A stretch of 28,993 bases of DNA from Chara braunii. Taxonomy: Eukaryota > Streptophyta > Charophyceae > Charales > Characeae. Shown here piece by piece: positions 9,308 through 19,863 of this stretch; the stretch's first letter is position 1, and each line of letters begins with the position of its first letter. Below the pieces are notes generated by a model. It did no database searches, was not told the DNA's origin, and saw nothing but the letters and a program-made list of their open reading frames with translations. The position numbers and the translations under genes are program-made. Location of the stretch: assembly GCA_003427395.1 (NCBI GenBank), contig BFEA01000435.1, positions 495,509-524,501 on the forward strand, in the 5' to 3' direction.

Positions 9308-10580
9308 CTAGAACGCTGCCGCTTCGTTGCACTCCTCACCGACAGGCTGTTCGCCCCCGCTCGCCACCTCAGCAGTCTTCCACCTTTGAGGTTTCTTCTG
9401 ACCATCGCCTTCTTCAGCTGGCACTTTCCGTTTCGATTTCCCCGAAGGTTCTCTCGCGGCCGCAGCGCCTGGATCAACCGAATCTCCTCCACCCACGGCT
9501 TGTCCTTTGCGGATGGTCAAACCGTCGGGCCTCCTCGCTTTCTTACTTGCCGTCCCACCCTCTTCCTTCGGCGGCCTCTTTCCTGAGGCACGTTCTCCGA
9601 TGTCACCTCCATCCCCGCCCATCACCGCCTCCGATTTTCCTTTCATCCTTTTCATGCGGAGAGTTCCTTCCGCCACCTCCTCTCGCACCATCCTCTGTCG
9701 CTTGCGCTTCTTCTCTGAAGGAGTCTGCTCCCCGCCAGAGCTTTCGCGGACAGCGCCCATCCCTTCAGCCTTATTCCCTCCAAATTCTTGCCCCGATCTG
9801 CCGGATTCTCTTCTCGTCTCATCTCGAAGTGAGTACGTGTCGCCGCCGCAGCGGACCTTGATGAGTTTCGGAGTACCGACCCGTTGAGTCCCTGTACCCT
9901 GAGAATGCAAGTCCGACGTGTTCCCAGGAGCATCCGGGCCGACCTGCGTGTGAACGCTGCGCGCGCGCCCCTTGACCCGACCCCCAGCGTCTTGAATCGG
10001 ACTCCCGCGCCCCACTGCCGTACCTGGAGTTTCTTGAGCCAAGCTGGATGACCCCTCATGGGGTGGCAGAAGCCGAAAAACATGTTCTGGCGGAAGAACC
10101 GGACGTTCTTTCGGCACCATCAGCCCGAGATCGAGATATTGCTCTGGCGATGGAAGACGCTTGTTCCCGCCATCGCAAAGGCCTTTGAAGTGAGAGCACA
10201 ACGTCATGTTCGAGATGTACCCCGCGAAACTCTTGATGGTCACCAGCACACCTTTAACACCTCTGAGAGGCAGTCTGCACTCGTCGTACAAGCCGTTAGT
10301 GTGCAGCTTGAGCAAACCTCCAGGAGTCTTGGCGCACGAGACTATGGTACCGAGAGGAAGAACATTGACCGCTCCCCCAACGTCTAGAACGCAAGTGGGT
10401 CCCATGAAAACAGCTGGCCCAAAAAGGTCCCCTTGAACTATGAAGTCCAAAAACCAATGTTCTCCCTTTGTGTGCATATGTTGAGGAGTAGATTGCTGTA
10501 GAGGTCGTCCCTCCGCGGGGGCAGATGGTCCAACGCTTGTGGATGTGTTCTTTGCGGACGCGTTTGTACTCCCACCCGTT
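9308..10580 (-). pseudogene. N-terminal region and Lys/Arg-rich linker of the multi-domain protein
   Basis: Frame open from a stop near 10580 (just upstream of STGGSTNASAKNTST) to TAG 9310-9308; ATG at 10477-10475 is possible but the frame extends upstream of it. The first ~130 residues after that ATG look folded (KGEHWFLDFIVQGDLF, MGPTCVLDVGGAVNVLP, LPLRGVKGVLVTIKSFAGYI, ending EQYLDLGLMVP). Residues ~150-389 are low complexity with basic clusters (EKKRKRQRM, RMKRMKGKS, SKKARRP, KSKRKVP) that would act as nuclear localisation signals. No family recognised. The same frame continues beyond the stop into the ParB-like part, so the two belong to one gene. Confidence 0.5.
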
Positions 10581-11040
10581 GACTAGCATGCCCAACCTCA
10601 GACCAACTCGGATGACTAATACGCCCAACCCCAGACCACTACAGAAGTGAAGTGCGAACTAACTCGGACTTAACGAAATGGAGGACGGAAAGGACGTAAG
10701 AGATGGGTGTTCGAAATGCTCACGAAGTCACAACAATCGGGTGAAGGATAGGAAAGACAACAGTCCTCTGGCAGAGTGCGAACGAGCTCGCTGTCGTAGA
10801 ATCGAGGAAGAGGATATTTATCTTCAGGACAGTACGAACTAACTTGGAGTTTCGAGAATGAAGTCGTCTACAACAAGTACCGCATGGGTATCGACAAGGG
10901 GGAACCGACGTGCAGTTTCGGGCTCAAGGAAACCGAAGAATGAGATTGGTGTTTGAAATGCAAACAAATACAAAACAATTGCGGGCTGGCAGAGTGAGTT
11001 CGGAGGGAAGACGACAACCCTTCGGAAAGATTGCGACCCG
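10581..11040. other. Gene-poor flank of the central repeat region
   Basis: No convincing gene. Two near-direct copies of AGACCA...CTCGGATGACTAATACGCCCAACC-like phrases lie at 10590-10640. Scattered half-palindromes GTGCGAACTAACTCGG / GTACGAACTAACTTGG occur near 10655 and 10825. Confidence 0.5.
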
Positions 11041-11498
11041 ACTAGATGCCCTCGAAACGAGTAAGATGTGGTTTATCGACAAATGCGAAGGGTGTCGACA
11101 AGTGCGAACTAACTCGCAGTTCTGTAGACAAGACAACAATGGCAACCTGCAGCACTACGGGAAAGTGCGAACTAACTCGGAATTGTGGAACTGAAGACCT
11201 GAAAGACGCAAGAAACGAGTAAGATGTGGTTTATCGACAAGTGCGAAGAGTGTCGACAAGTGCGAACTAACTCGCAATTCTCCTGACAGGACAACAATTG
11301 CAACCCGAAGTACAAGGGGAAAGTACGAACTGAATTGGAATTGTGGAACTGAAGACCTGGTTTATCGACAATTGCGAAGGGTGTCGACAAGTGCGAACTA
11401 ACTCGCAGTTCTGTAGACAAGATAACAATGACAATCCGCAGCACTAGGGGAAAGTACGAACTAACTCCGAATTGTGGAACTGAAGACCTGAAAGCCAC
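11041..11498. repeat. Tandem repeat, 131-159-bp unit, three copies
   Basis: The phrase GGTTTATCGACAA..GCGAAG recurs near 11070, 11229 and 11358. Each copy continues into TGTCGACAAGTGCGAACTAA, then a CTCGCA half-site and GGAATTGTGGAACTGAAGAC. The third copy lacks a ~28-bp stretch (AAAGACGCAAGAAACGAG region), which explains the shorter period. Each unit carries one palindrome copy (about 11100, 11258, 11389). Confidence 0.88.
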
Positions 11499-11669
11499 AT
11501 GGGATGGGTTATCAACTCTCCAGCAGTGTTGCTAAAAAAGTGCGAACTAACTCGCATTTGTGGAAATAAAGAATTGCCTGTAATGAAATACGTGTCTAAC
11601 CTTGGGAAAACTGGGAATTACCTCGCACTTGTCACTCCTCGAACACTGTACATCGCAAACTGGGAACTG

Positions 11670-11935
11670 ACTCGGAATATATCTCTCTCTATATATATAT
11701 GTAACTATATCTATCTATCTATATATATATATATATATCAGGTCGGCGACCTCACAAGGGACAGGTGAGCAAAAATCGGGAATTGATTCGGTGTTCAGTG
11801 TAGCAATATATCTCTTTATATATATATATATATGTATCTATATCTATCTATCTATATATATGTAGATATCAGGTTGGCGATCTCACAAGGGACAGGTGAG
11901 CGAAAAATGGAAATTGATTCGATGTTCAGTGTAAA
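11670..11935. repeat. Duplicated AT-microsatellite block with terminus-like motif
   Basis: Two copies of a ~131-bp block: (TA)n/(CTAT)n tract, then CAGGT.GGCGA.CTCACAAGGG, ACAGGTGAGC and AATTGATTCG.TGTTCAGTG. The second half of each copy (11781-11800 and 11912-11931) closely resembles the element terminus at 28955-28976. Confidence 0.85.
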
Positions 11936-12019
11936 AACTAGGTATTGATTCGGGGTTTGTCATGCGCAGCGACGACTACAAGTTGCGAAGGGGATCGAGC
12001 AGCTTCATACGAACGTTAT

Positions 12020-12490
12020 CGTGGCTATGGCGAAAGGTAATCGAGCTTCGGAACGCGGATCGGCTATGGCGGACGGAGGTGGAGGCTGGAGAAAAGACAT
12101 CAGAACACGTCCACTGCCGAAACAACAAAATCAGGAATTGATTCGGGGTTCAACAGAACGCGGCTGCAACGTTATATCCTGCAGGTACAGACAGGGCATC
12201 TGGGAATGTGTTCGGACGTCGGACATTGAATAGGACAACTCAAGTTATATAATTTTACCTTCGTCGTGCATTGAGCGAGCAACCAACGTCGGACGGATAT
12301 AGATGTGCAACCACCAAACCAGCTATGGTGGAGGGATATCGAGCTAGGAAGAGCGAAGAGCGAAGAGCCAACCGAACACAATGTGGCTACTGCGGACGGA
12401 GCGAGGAGCGAAGAGTGAGCGGGCTATGGCGGAAGGTGGGGGGGGCTGACGACCAAATATCAGAACGTGCGCGGAACCGATAGCACAACT
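12020..12490. repeat. Diverged duplicated blocks rich in GCTATGGCGGA and GCGAAGAGC
   Basis: GGCTATGGCGGA.GG.GG recurs at about 12062 and 12421, followed by a block with ATCAGAACACGTCC / ATCAGAACGTGCGC. GAGCGAAGAGCGAAGAGC and GAGCGAGGAGCGAAGAG lie between. A terminus-like motif AATTGATTCGGGGTTCAACA is at 12136-12155. No coding signal. Confidence 0.6.
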
Positions 12491-12567
12491 TGATCTGTGG
12501 AGCGCCAAGCAAAGGGATAACTCGAGGGCTGCAACGCCTTTTATACTTTGCTGCAGCAGGCCTCGTG

Positions 12568-12682
12568 TCGGGATCAAGGTGGGGCCTAATCGATTCGCAT
12601 ATCCCACCCCTGGGCCCATAAAACGCCATCAAGGTGGGGCCGAATCGATTCGCGTATCGCACCCCTGGGCCAATAAAACGCT
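12568..12682. repeat. Direct repeat, ~55-bp unit, two copies
   Basis: AAGGTGGGGCC.AATCGATTCG, then C.TATC.CACCCCTGGGCC and ATAAAACGC occur twice in a row. 12683-12915 holds nothing I recognise. Confidence 0.9.
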
Positions 12683-12917
12683 AGGGCCTACAGTCGGTAA
12701 GGGGTACCGGAAATTGTCAGCCGTCGATCAACAATTTTCAACTGCGCAGATGAACGGAGCCAGTGATATGCCAGTGGTCCCATAATCTCCGTCAACTCCG
12801 GCGTGCAATGATGTGACAGTTCCCGAAAACAAGGGGCAGGCAATGTCATTTTCGCAGTTCTAATCTGGACCGTCGATCGGCATGATCCGACGCACGAGGT
12901 CAAGCGTAAGAATCTAT

Positions 12918-13022
12918 TAGGTGCGGCGATTCGTTGTGCGCTGAGGCGGTTCGTTGCGCGCCGAGGCTAGGCGACATTTTATTTCCCGCCGAGGCTCGGC
13001 GATTCGTTGTGCGCCGAGGTCA
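12918..13022. repeat. Short tandem repeat around GGCGATTCGTTGTGCGCCGA
   Basis: Four imperfect copies of CGATTCGTTGTGCGC(C/T)GAGG and related pieces with variable spacing (24-50 bp), starting near 12922. Confidence 0.75.
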
Positions 13023-13079
13023 AAAACACCGGGAATCTATAAGTTCCGGTGTCGTTGTCATTTGGACATTTTGCGAATG

Positions 13080-14690
13080 CCAACGGCGTTGGATATCGAT
13101 GCGCGAAGCCATGCACCATCGCCATCGATGTGCTTAGCTCATCGCCATCGCCAACGCTCGCCATGCACCATTGACATCGATGCGCTTAACTCATCTCCAT
13201 CGCGACGCAAAGCTATATCCCCCATCACAGTCGTCGCGCTCGCCTGACCATCGCAGCACTGACAATCGTCATCGCTCTCATCGCAGCACTGGCCATCGCT
13301 GCGACATCGCAACGCTGGTACCAAAGCTGCCATCGCAACGCTGGTTCCATCGCTCTGCCATCGTTATCGCTGCCATCGCAACGCTGGATCCATCGCTGCG
13401 CCATCTCTCAATCGGTGCTCCATCACTATCGCTGCTATCACTATCACTATCGCTGTCATCCCTATCGCTGTTCCATCGCTGCGCCACCGCTCTCCACCTC
13501 TGCGCCATCGCTATCGCTGTTCCGTCGCTGCGCCATCACTCTCCACCGGTGCGCCATCGTTGCGCCATCGCTATCGGTGTTCCATCACTGCCATCGCTAT
13601 CGCTATCGCTGCATTGTAATGCGTTCCATCGCTGTGCCATCGCTGTCCACCGGTGCGCCATCGCTCTCCACTGCAGCGTTGGCCATCAGTATTGAAGCCC
13701 CGGCCAGTGTTATCCCACCGCAGTGCTGCGCGATTTCTCTCTCCATCGCCGCACGATCTCTCTCCATCGTTGAGTGATCACTCTCCATCTCACTCCATCA
13801 CTGCGCGATCTCTCTCGACCACCGGGCAACCTCCATCCTTGCCCTAGAGGCTCTCCATTACTCCTGCGCGATCCCACCATCGCCAGTGTATTGTTGTTTC
13901 AGGCCGTCGTCGGTGCAACCGCCCATCACTGTGGAATCGCACGAAATAAGTGACAGGTATGCTTAACGAAGGTTTAACTCGATGGAACTGATGTTGTGAA
14001 ATAACAAATCTTGGTCATCGCTGTGCCTTCTCTCTCCATCACTGCGGCATCGCTAACCATTGTTGCGCATCGTCTCTCCATCTCTCTCCACCGATGCGTG
14101 ATCTCTACCGACCTTTCGTCATCTATCCCCATCTCTGCGGTAGCTTTCCTAATATATCTCCTTCGTCATCTATCTCCTCTGGTGCGCTATCTTTCCTACT
14201 CTATCTCCTTCGTTATTTATCTCCATTGTTGCGCTATCTTTCCTAATCTATCTCCATCATCATCTATCTGCTTCGGTGCGCCATCTTTCTCCATTGATGT
14301 GCTATCGCTAACCATCGTTGCGCCTGCTATCTCCATTGATGCGCCATGTTTATCCATCGGTGCGCAATCTCTCTCTCTCGCTCCGGCACATCTCCCAATC
14401 AGTTGGCGATCTCTTTCCCTTCCTGCGCCATCTACCTTCTTCCCCAGAATATACAACGCACTTTCATTATAGTTGTCTTTAGACTGAAAGATGACCCGAA
14501 TTCAGCTGTAATGACCGGACGTTGTATTCAGGGGAAGACTGTGACTCCATCCATCTCTCTTCGTGCGCCATCTCTCTCAATCAGTGCGCCATCTCTCTCG
14601 GTGTATTTTCATCGATGCACCGTCTGCCCATCGCTTCGCAATCTTTCTCCATCTTAAAAAACAGTACGTCATCTTTCCCTATTCGTCTCT
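13080..14690. repeat. Degenerate CCATCG/CCATCT satellite-like low-complexity tract
   Basis: About 1.5 kb dominated by GCGCCATCGCT, CTATCGCTG and CTCTCCATC phrases, giving way after 14010 to CCATCTCTCTC and GCGCCATCTTTC. 13890-14010 is a short more complex gap. Predicted frames (for example 13171-13695) consist of HRCAIAI-type repeats and change with any indel, so they are not genes. Confidence 0.85.
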
Positions 14691-14749
14691 TGCGATGATC
14701 TGTGGCTCGTACTACACGCAGAACAAGCCGGAAACAACTTGCACTTGTA

Positions 14750-15150
14750 CCCGCAGTTTCGTAATGGAAATGCTCGTTTACAAGTGCGAATCCATTTGCT
14801 CTTGAACCAACCAACTCCTTAATTTGTTACTGTTTAGTCCATAGGTCAGAATTAACTCGCACTTGTACCCCCAGTTTCGTAATAAAAATGTCCGTTTGCA
14901 AGTGCGAATTTATTTACTCTTTAACCAACCATCCACCTAAATTTCTTACTCTTTAGCCCATAAGTCCCTGTTTCATAGTGGAAATGCTCGTTTGCAAGTG
15001 CGAATTTATTCGCTCTTCAACCAACCATCCCCCTAAATTTGTGACTCTTTAGTCCGTAAGCCCCAGTTTCATAATGGAAATGTTCGTTTGCAAGTGCGAA
15101 TTATTCGCTCTTCAACCAACCATCCCCCTAAATTTGTTCGTCTTTAGTCG
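14750..15150. repeat. Tandem repeat, ~97-bp unit, four copies
   Basis: CCAGTTTCGTAATGGAAATG-type starts lie near 14750, 14870, 14966 and 15063. Each unit runs through GT.CGTTTGCAAGTGCGAAT, CTCTTCAACCAACCATCCCC, CTAAATTTGT and ACTCTTTAGTCC.TAAG. The first unit is ~23 bp longer, with an extra GAATTAACTCGCACTTGTAC. Each unit carries a decayed palindrome (best at about 14996-15017). Confidence 0.9.
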
Positions 15151-15924
15151 ATAAGTCGCATCTCTTCTCGACCCAAAAAAATGAAGTCCTTTTGTATTTG
15201 CGAGTTAACTCGCCACTGAAACAACCACGAAGGCAATTTCTTATTGCACGGCGTAATTGAAATGTTCCTCTGAAGTGCGATTTTCTTGGCACTTGAAATT
15301 TCTTGCTGTTTAGTGGATAATACCGAATTGACTCGCACTGGTGTTCGCTCTTGTTCCGACCATGAACTTAATTTCTGATTGTACGTTGAATAAGTCCGAG
15401 TCAGCTCGCATTTATACTCTCGCCTGAAAAAGTGCGAGTTTACTCGGACATATCCAAACCACTTGCACACTGAACGAGTGGGAGAGGAGTCGGACTTGAG
15501 ATGCCACTTGAGCCTCACATCAGAGTCCAACAAAACGATATGGATTCAAATGGTGTTGTTCCACTGTTTTGTGATAAATATTAGAAATGAGAGTTTGCTC
15601 CCTCTTGTTTATTTCCCTGACCTCGTCATACGTTGACGTGATTTTCTTGTTGTACAGTTTCCGTGTGAATCGTCTCTTCAAATGGTTGTCCAATCCGTCC
15701 ACTGTGTCACGCCACCGCCACCGTCACGACAACACGGAGAAGACGGTGTTCGAGAACGTAGTTCTTGTGACAGCAGCCCGGAAGCTCCCTTTCATCGACA
15801 TTGCGGTTTAAAAATGGAGTTCTCGATGTTGACCCCGACGAATCATTCAGGCTCGTCTACGACGTCCGCCTGACATTGTTTTGTTCGCTTTACCGACGTT
15901 CCCGACGGTCAGCGCGTATCTACA
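15151..15924. other. Region upstream of the transposase-like gene
   Basis: Scattered half-palindromes (for example GTGCGAGTTTACTCGGACA near 15433) up to about 15500. From 15682 the plus frame 1 is open (63 codons, then TGA near 15872) and continues in the same frame into the transposase-like frame, so the N-terminus of that gene may start here. No promoter element is clear. Confidence 0.4.
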
Positions 15925-18887
15925 ATGCTAATCCCCGATAGTGAGGGTGTTCGGGATGTCGAGATGTTTCCCGGTGGGTGGATGTTCGTGGACACAGATT
16001 TCTGTGGTGTGTCTGAAACGACTGGATCAGATCTCGTGCGGACAACGGATAGAATGTCTAAAAGCATTGAAGTTACCCAACTCCTAGCATTTGACTACAG
16101 TCCGTCGTTGGTGGACACAGACTTCTGCGGTACGCCCTATAGAAACGGATCTGATCGGGAACAGTGCGGTGCATTTGGTAGAAACGGGTATGATAGGGAC
16201 AAGGCAACGGAATGTGCGTGTGGAAGTGCGAAGATAGGTAAGAGAATTGCATGTGAAGCCGAAAAAGTTGGCTCTTCGTCGATGACTGCCACGAGTGCAA
16301 TGAAAAACTGGTTGACTGGTTTTATAGACTGAGATTTCTACTGTTCATCGGAATCCTCCCAATCTGATTTGCCGAGAACCACTCCCACGGACAGATCAAA
16401 ATTCCTAGGTGCAGCGCATAGGTCCTCGACCAAAAGCCAACCTGGAACTCCTGAAGCAGTCCTTCAAGTTTTGCCTCATCCCCTACCTGGAGAAAGGAGA
16501 AGATATAATCGGAAAAATAGGCCGGTTAGATGGTCAAAGCATTCGGGTCAAAAGTCAATTGAATGAAACTAACATTGCGCTCGTCCCGACGCACAAATGT
16601 TATAAGAACAAGTGTCTTCGGGTCTTGACCATTGACGATATCAAACCGGTGCGCGAAGCCTATTACGAAATGTCCCTCGAAAGGAGGATCGAGTGGTGGA
16701 TGCAAACCCTCTACAATTTCACTATCCTCGACGGCGGTCTGGAAAGAGTCCAACCAGTGCAGTGCACACATCGTGTGTGCATCGCCGGTTGGTGCAAAAT
16801 AATAGGGATATGTCGAAACACATTTTTGTTGTTTTAGCAAGTGCAAGTCAGACGGGGTCGTCCGTGGACGGCATGGTCGATGGGGATTGTTGAACCCGAG
16901 TCCGGAGTATGTGAGCATGCTGGCTCGTGTGACAAGGTTCGTGGAAGAACATGGAGATGCTATGCCTAACGAAATGGTTGTGAGGGGGACCTCACAGAGA
17001 CCTAAAGTTAGGCTCCCTGCTTATTTCACGAAGCTCCTTGTATACGAGTCCATCAAGGCGGACTTGGAAGCGGCGGGTCAGACCGTCGTTTTGGAGCAAG
17101 TCTTCTACTCCATATGGAGGAAGTACTTGTGGCATGCCGACCTTGCCGAGTCCAACTCATTCACAAAGTGTGGCGAGTGCATCCGCCTTAGACACGCCAG
17201 AGATAACGCCTTTCTCCTTCGTGACCGTAGGGGTTTCGATGAAAAGCACTGCAAACACCAACTAGATCAGGTCGCTCACCGTGCAGATTACGCTGACTGG
17301 AAACTTCGTTCCATTTTGAACCCCGCAGAATACCTCTGCCTTATAGTGGATGGAATGGATCAGAAAAAGACAACCATTCCTCACATCGGCATGTATAATT
17401 ACTCCAAGGATCATCGACACGACATGATGATGAAAACGAACCTGACCGCGGTAGTAGCTCACGGCAAGAAACCGTCCATTTATGTTTACACGTATTTGCC
17501 TTTCTATGCACACGGTTCCGATGGCACCATGCCGTGCATTATGCGGATTCTATGTGAGTTGCAGACGTCGGGCCAGAAATGGCCACGCCACCCCCGAATG
17601 CAGGCGGACAATTGCAGGAGGGAAAACAAAAACTAATATCTTATGTGTTTGGCCTCTCTTCTGGTGAAATTCAGGATTTTCGAAGATGTGGAAGTGGGGT
17701 TCATGCTCGTTGGCCACACGCATACTGACATAAACGCGACTTTGAGTGTTTTCTCGAAAAAAATGAAGGACAACAATGCTTACACCATGAAGCAGTTGTT
17801 CTCACTTATCGAGTCGTCGCACAAGATACCGCCGAAGTGCATTGAACTCGATCACATTGCCGATTGGCGCCGGGTAGTGGATCGATACGTCGACAAAAGC
17901 ATCGTCGGCGTGTCGAAACCACATCTCTTCAAATTCTTCATGCGTGACGACAGTCCCGTCATGGTGTATAAGAAGTACTGTACCGATGGAGAATGGATGT
18001 CGGAAGGCAGACCAGTTCACCGGTTCTCGGTTTTCGATGGGCAGTATGCAGGTCCTACCTCCCCTCCACAGCCATGTGTTATTCCCCGTGTCGTTAAAGA
18101 CGATTTTCGGATGGCTCGTGACAGTGTCCAAAAATTTATGGACGTCCTCGAACAGTATAGACACATGTGGCAGACATATAGGAAGGAGGAGGTCGACAAG
18201 CGGGAGGATGCTTTGTCTTACTGGAAAGTCATCTTCGTCGAGGCGGACGATATGATCCAAAAGCAAAAGAAGAAGGAGACGGAAGAGGGTGAAGAAGAGG
18301 ATGTTCTCGGGGCGGACGAGCCGGAGATCTACCCTCACACCTTCTGGCCACAATCAGTCGAAACTGTGGAGGAAGTTCAAGAAGTCGACCCTCCTTCGCT
18401 AGATGCTTCGCTTATATATGTAGGACCGAGGGCGGGCCGTCCAAAAGTGGACTTCGACCCTCGGTGCCATATAAACAAAGGTGATTTTTTGATTGTTAGG
18501 TTGCCTGATGAGGAACTGTCTCAAGGTGTCCCGTTTTGGGTTGGCAGAGCACTGTCTGAGGTTGTGGACGACCGTTTCTCACCGCATTTCGGTTGTTTAC
18601 GTATAAAGTGGTGGGTGCCTACAGGTCACTCGTCCGATCTTTGCGAAAGGTACTCTGACGCTTGGACGAAAAGGTGGAAACTTTCCACTTCGGACGAGGA
18701 ACAATGGCAATGCGCCGAAACCGTGGCTTATTCTTGGAGAAAACCTTTTCGCAAAGGGACGGATGAGAGCAAGTTAGTAACAGGCCTTGCAATACCGACA
18801 TCCGTTTGCGGGAAAGCGCTTGTGGCCTTGGGGGACGACTGTCTTTGCGGTCCGTCCGACGTGCCCGTTTACATAAATGCGAACTGA
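15925..18887 (+). pseudogene. DUF7869-type transposase-like protein, broken by two stops and two frameshifts
   Basis: The core (16887-18887) has the landmarks I associate with the family annotated DUF7869: a Cys pair KCGECIRL (17163-17186) ahead of a helical HCKHQLDQVAHRADY stretch, LIVDGMDQKKT (17342-17374), a QADN...RENKN stretch (17598-17633) and VGFMLVGHTHTDIN (about 17697-17734). The spaced acidic residues (DGMD, ADN, HTHTD) suggest an RNase-H-like nuclease core, an inference. Upstream pieces HKCYKNKCLRVLTIDDIKP and CTHRVCIAGWCK belong to the N-terminal half. The C-terminal part is acidic, with a KKKETEEGEEED run. Lesions are TGA 16330-16332, a shift between 16385 and 16440, a probable extra T in the T5 run 16823-16827 (removing one T joins the frames), and TAA 17634-17636 inside an otherwise uninterrupted frame. 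The frame from 16839 on has no ATG start. Confidence 0.75.
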
Positions 18888-18952
18888 TTCGGATTTGGTA
18901 GCTACGAACTCCGCTAAGATAATGACGAGACGTGAACTGCGAACTAATTCCG

Positions 18953-18969
18953 GTTTCTTGTCCTGCAGG
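18953..18969 (+). promoter_or_regulatory. Candidate 3' splice acceptor before paralogue A1
   Basis: CGGTTTCTTGTCCTGCAG ends at 18968, one base before the ATG at 18970. The arrangement is the same as before A2 (AG at 20367-20368, ATG at 20370), which argues that it is conserved. Confidence 0.5.
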
Positions 18970-19863
18970 ATGTATGACGACGACACACCATTGTGCGACG
19001 TTGTATATGAGACAACGTCCAACGAAACCTCGCCGTACGCGAGCGAGTATTCCTTTTCGATCGAGAATGTGGACACGGATTTTATCATCATGAACAAATG
19101 CATTTGGGCACAACAAACGCTCAGTCTTGACAGCGATTATCTGCATATCAAAGCTAGGGTCGGCCTCGACGGATACATTGCACCCGAAACACGTGTTGTT
19201 GATGGACAAACTACAATACTTCGTGATAGAGGATAAAATATGTGGTACCTCTACTAGAGTTTAGAAGAAGTCCAACTTTTGGAAGTTCCATCCAGTCAGG
19301 AGGAGAAGATGGACGTCCCGGATATGGTAGATAACTGGGAGTCGCTGCGCTTCGAACAAGAGTGGGGTTGTATGGATGAGCAGCATGCTAAACTTTGCGC
19401 ATGGTACTGCATCGGGAAGCCGCAGTTGCGTTTTCCTGTGATCATAGACTACCATGGCCGAGTTTGTCTGTTCAACCGTGGCACCCCTGTGCTGACTCTT
19501 TTCACGGCGGCCAAGCTTTGTGGTAAGCAAATGAGAGTTTTCTTCCTTGTGAGGGAAGACTTTCGCGAGCCCGCGTCCGTAGGTGCTCTCGAGCGCTTCC
19601 GTGAATGATTCGAAATAGATCCTTCACTCGCAAAAGAGTTGAATCAAAGGGTTGACTGTTTGGTGCATGCCCAACTTCACTTCCTTTTCGGATTGTGTGA
19701 CGACATATTATTCACGTTGGAACACAAAGACAACTGCAATGACTTCACTCTACGAAAAGTTTCACATCACCGTTCGGGTGTCCAAACATTAGAATTCGTA
19801 GGAAGTAGGCGAAAACAGATCTACGACTATCCTTACTGTGAGGATGGACACCAATCGCCATGA
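18970..19863 (+). pseudogene. Unknown family A, copy 1 (298 codons, three in-frame stops)
   Basis: Single plus frame from ATG 18970 to TGA 19861-19863, with stops TAA 19234, TAG 19252 and TGA 19606 but no frameshift. It aligns along its whole length with copy 2 (20370-21269): shared stretches are LDSDYLH, the G.N.WY.Y block that contains the first two stops, KLCAWYCIG, FNRGTPVLTLFTA, RVFFLVRE and QRVDCLVHAQLHFLF. Both end in PYC(E/D)..H. Copy 2 has Ser and Thr where copy 1 has TAA and TAG. No known domain; the Cys/His residues near the C-terminus could bind metal, but that is a guess. It sits just after the transposase-like gene, probably as a cargo or accessory gene. Confidence 0.65.

Noticed and set aside
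9191-9887. Plus-strand Pro/Ser/Arg-rich frames opposite the Lys/Arg-rich linker
   Set aside because: Complement of a purine-biased linker; composition alone keeps them open.
13171-13847. Frames rich in HRCAIAI or SLS repeats
   Set aside because: Translated CCATCG satellite; no start context and no conserved content.
10900-15150. CRISPR-like reading of the regularly spaced repeats
   Set aside because: Whole units, including what would be spacers, are repeated, and the genomic context is eukaryotic.
15925-16332. Independent small gene with a repeated VDTDFCG motif
   Set aside because: Its frame continues past TGA 16330 into the transposase-like gene, so it is treated as its N-terminal part.
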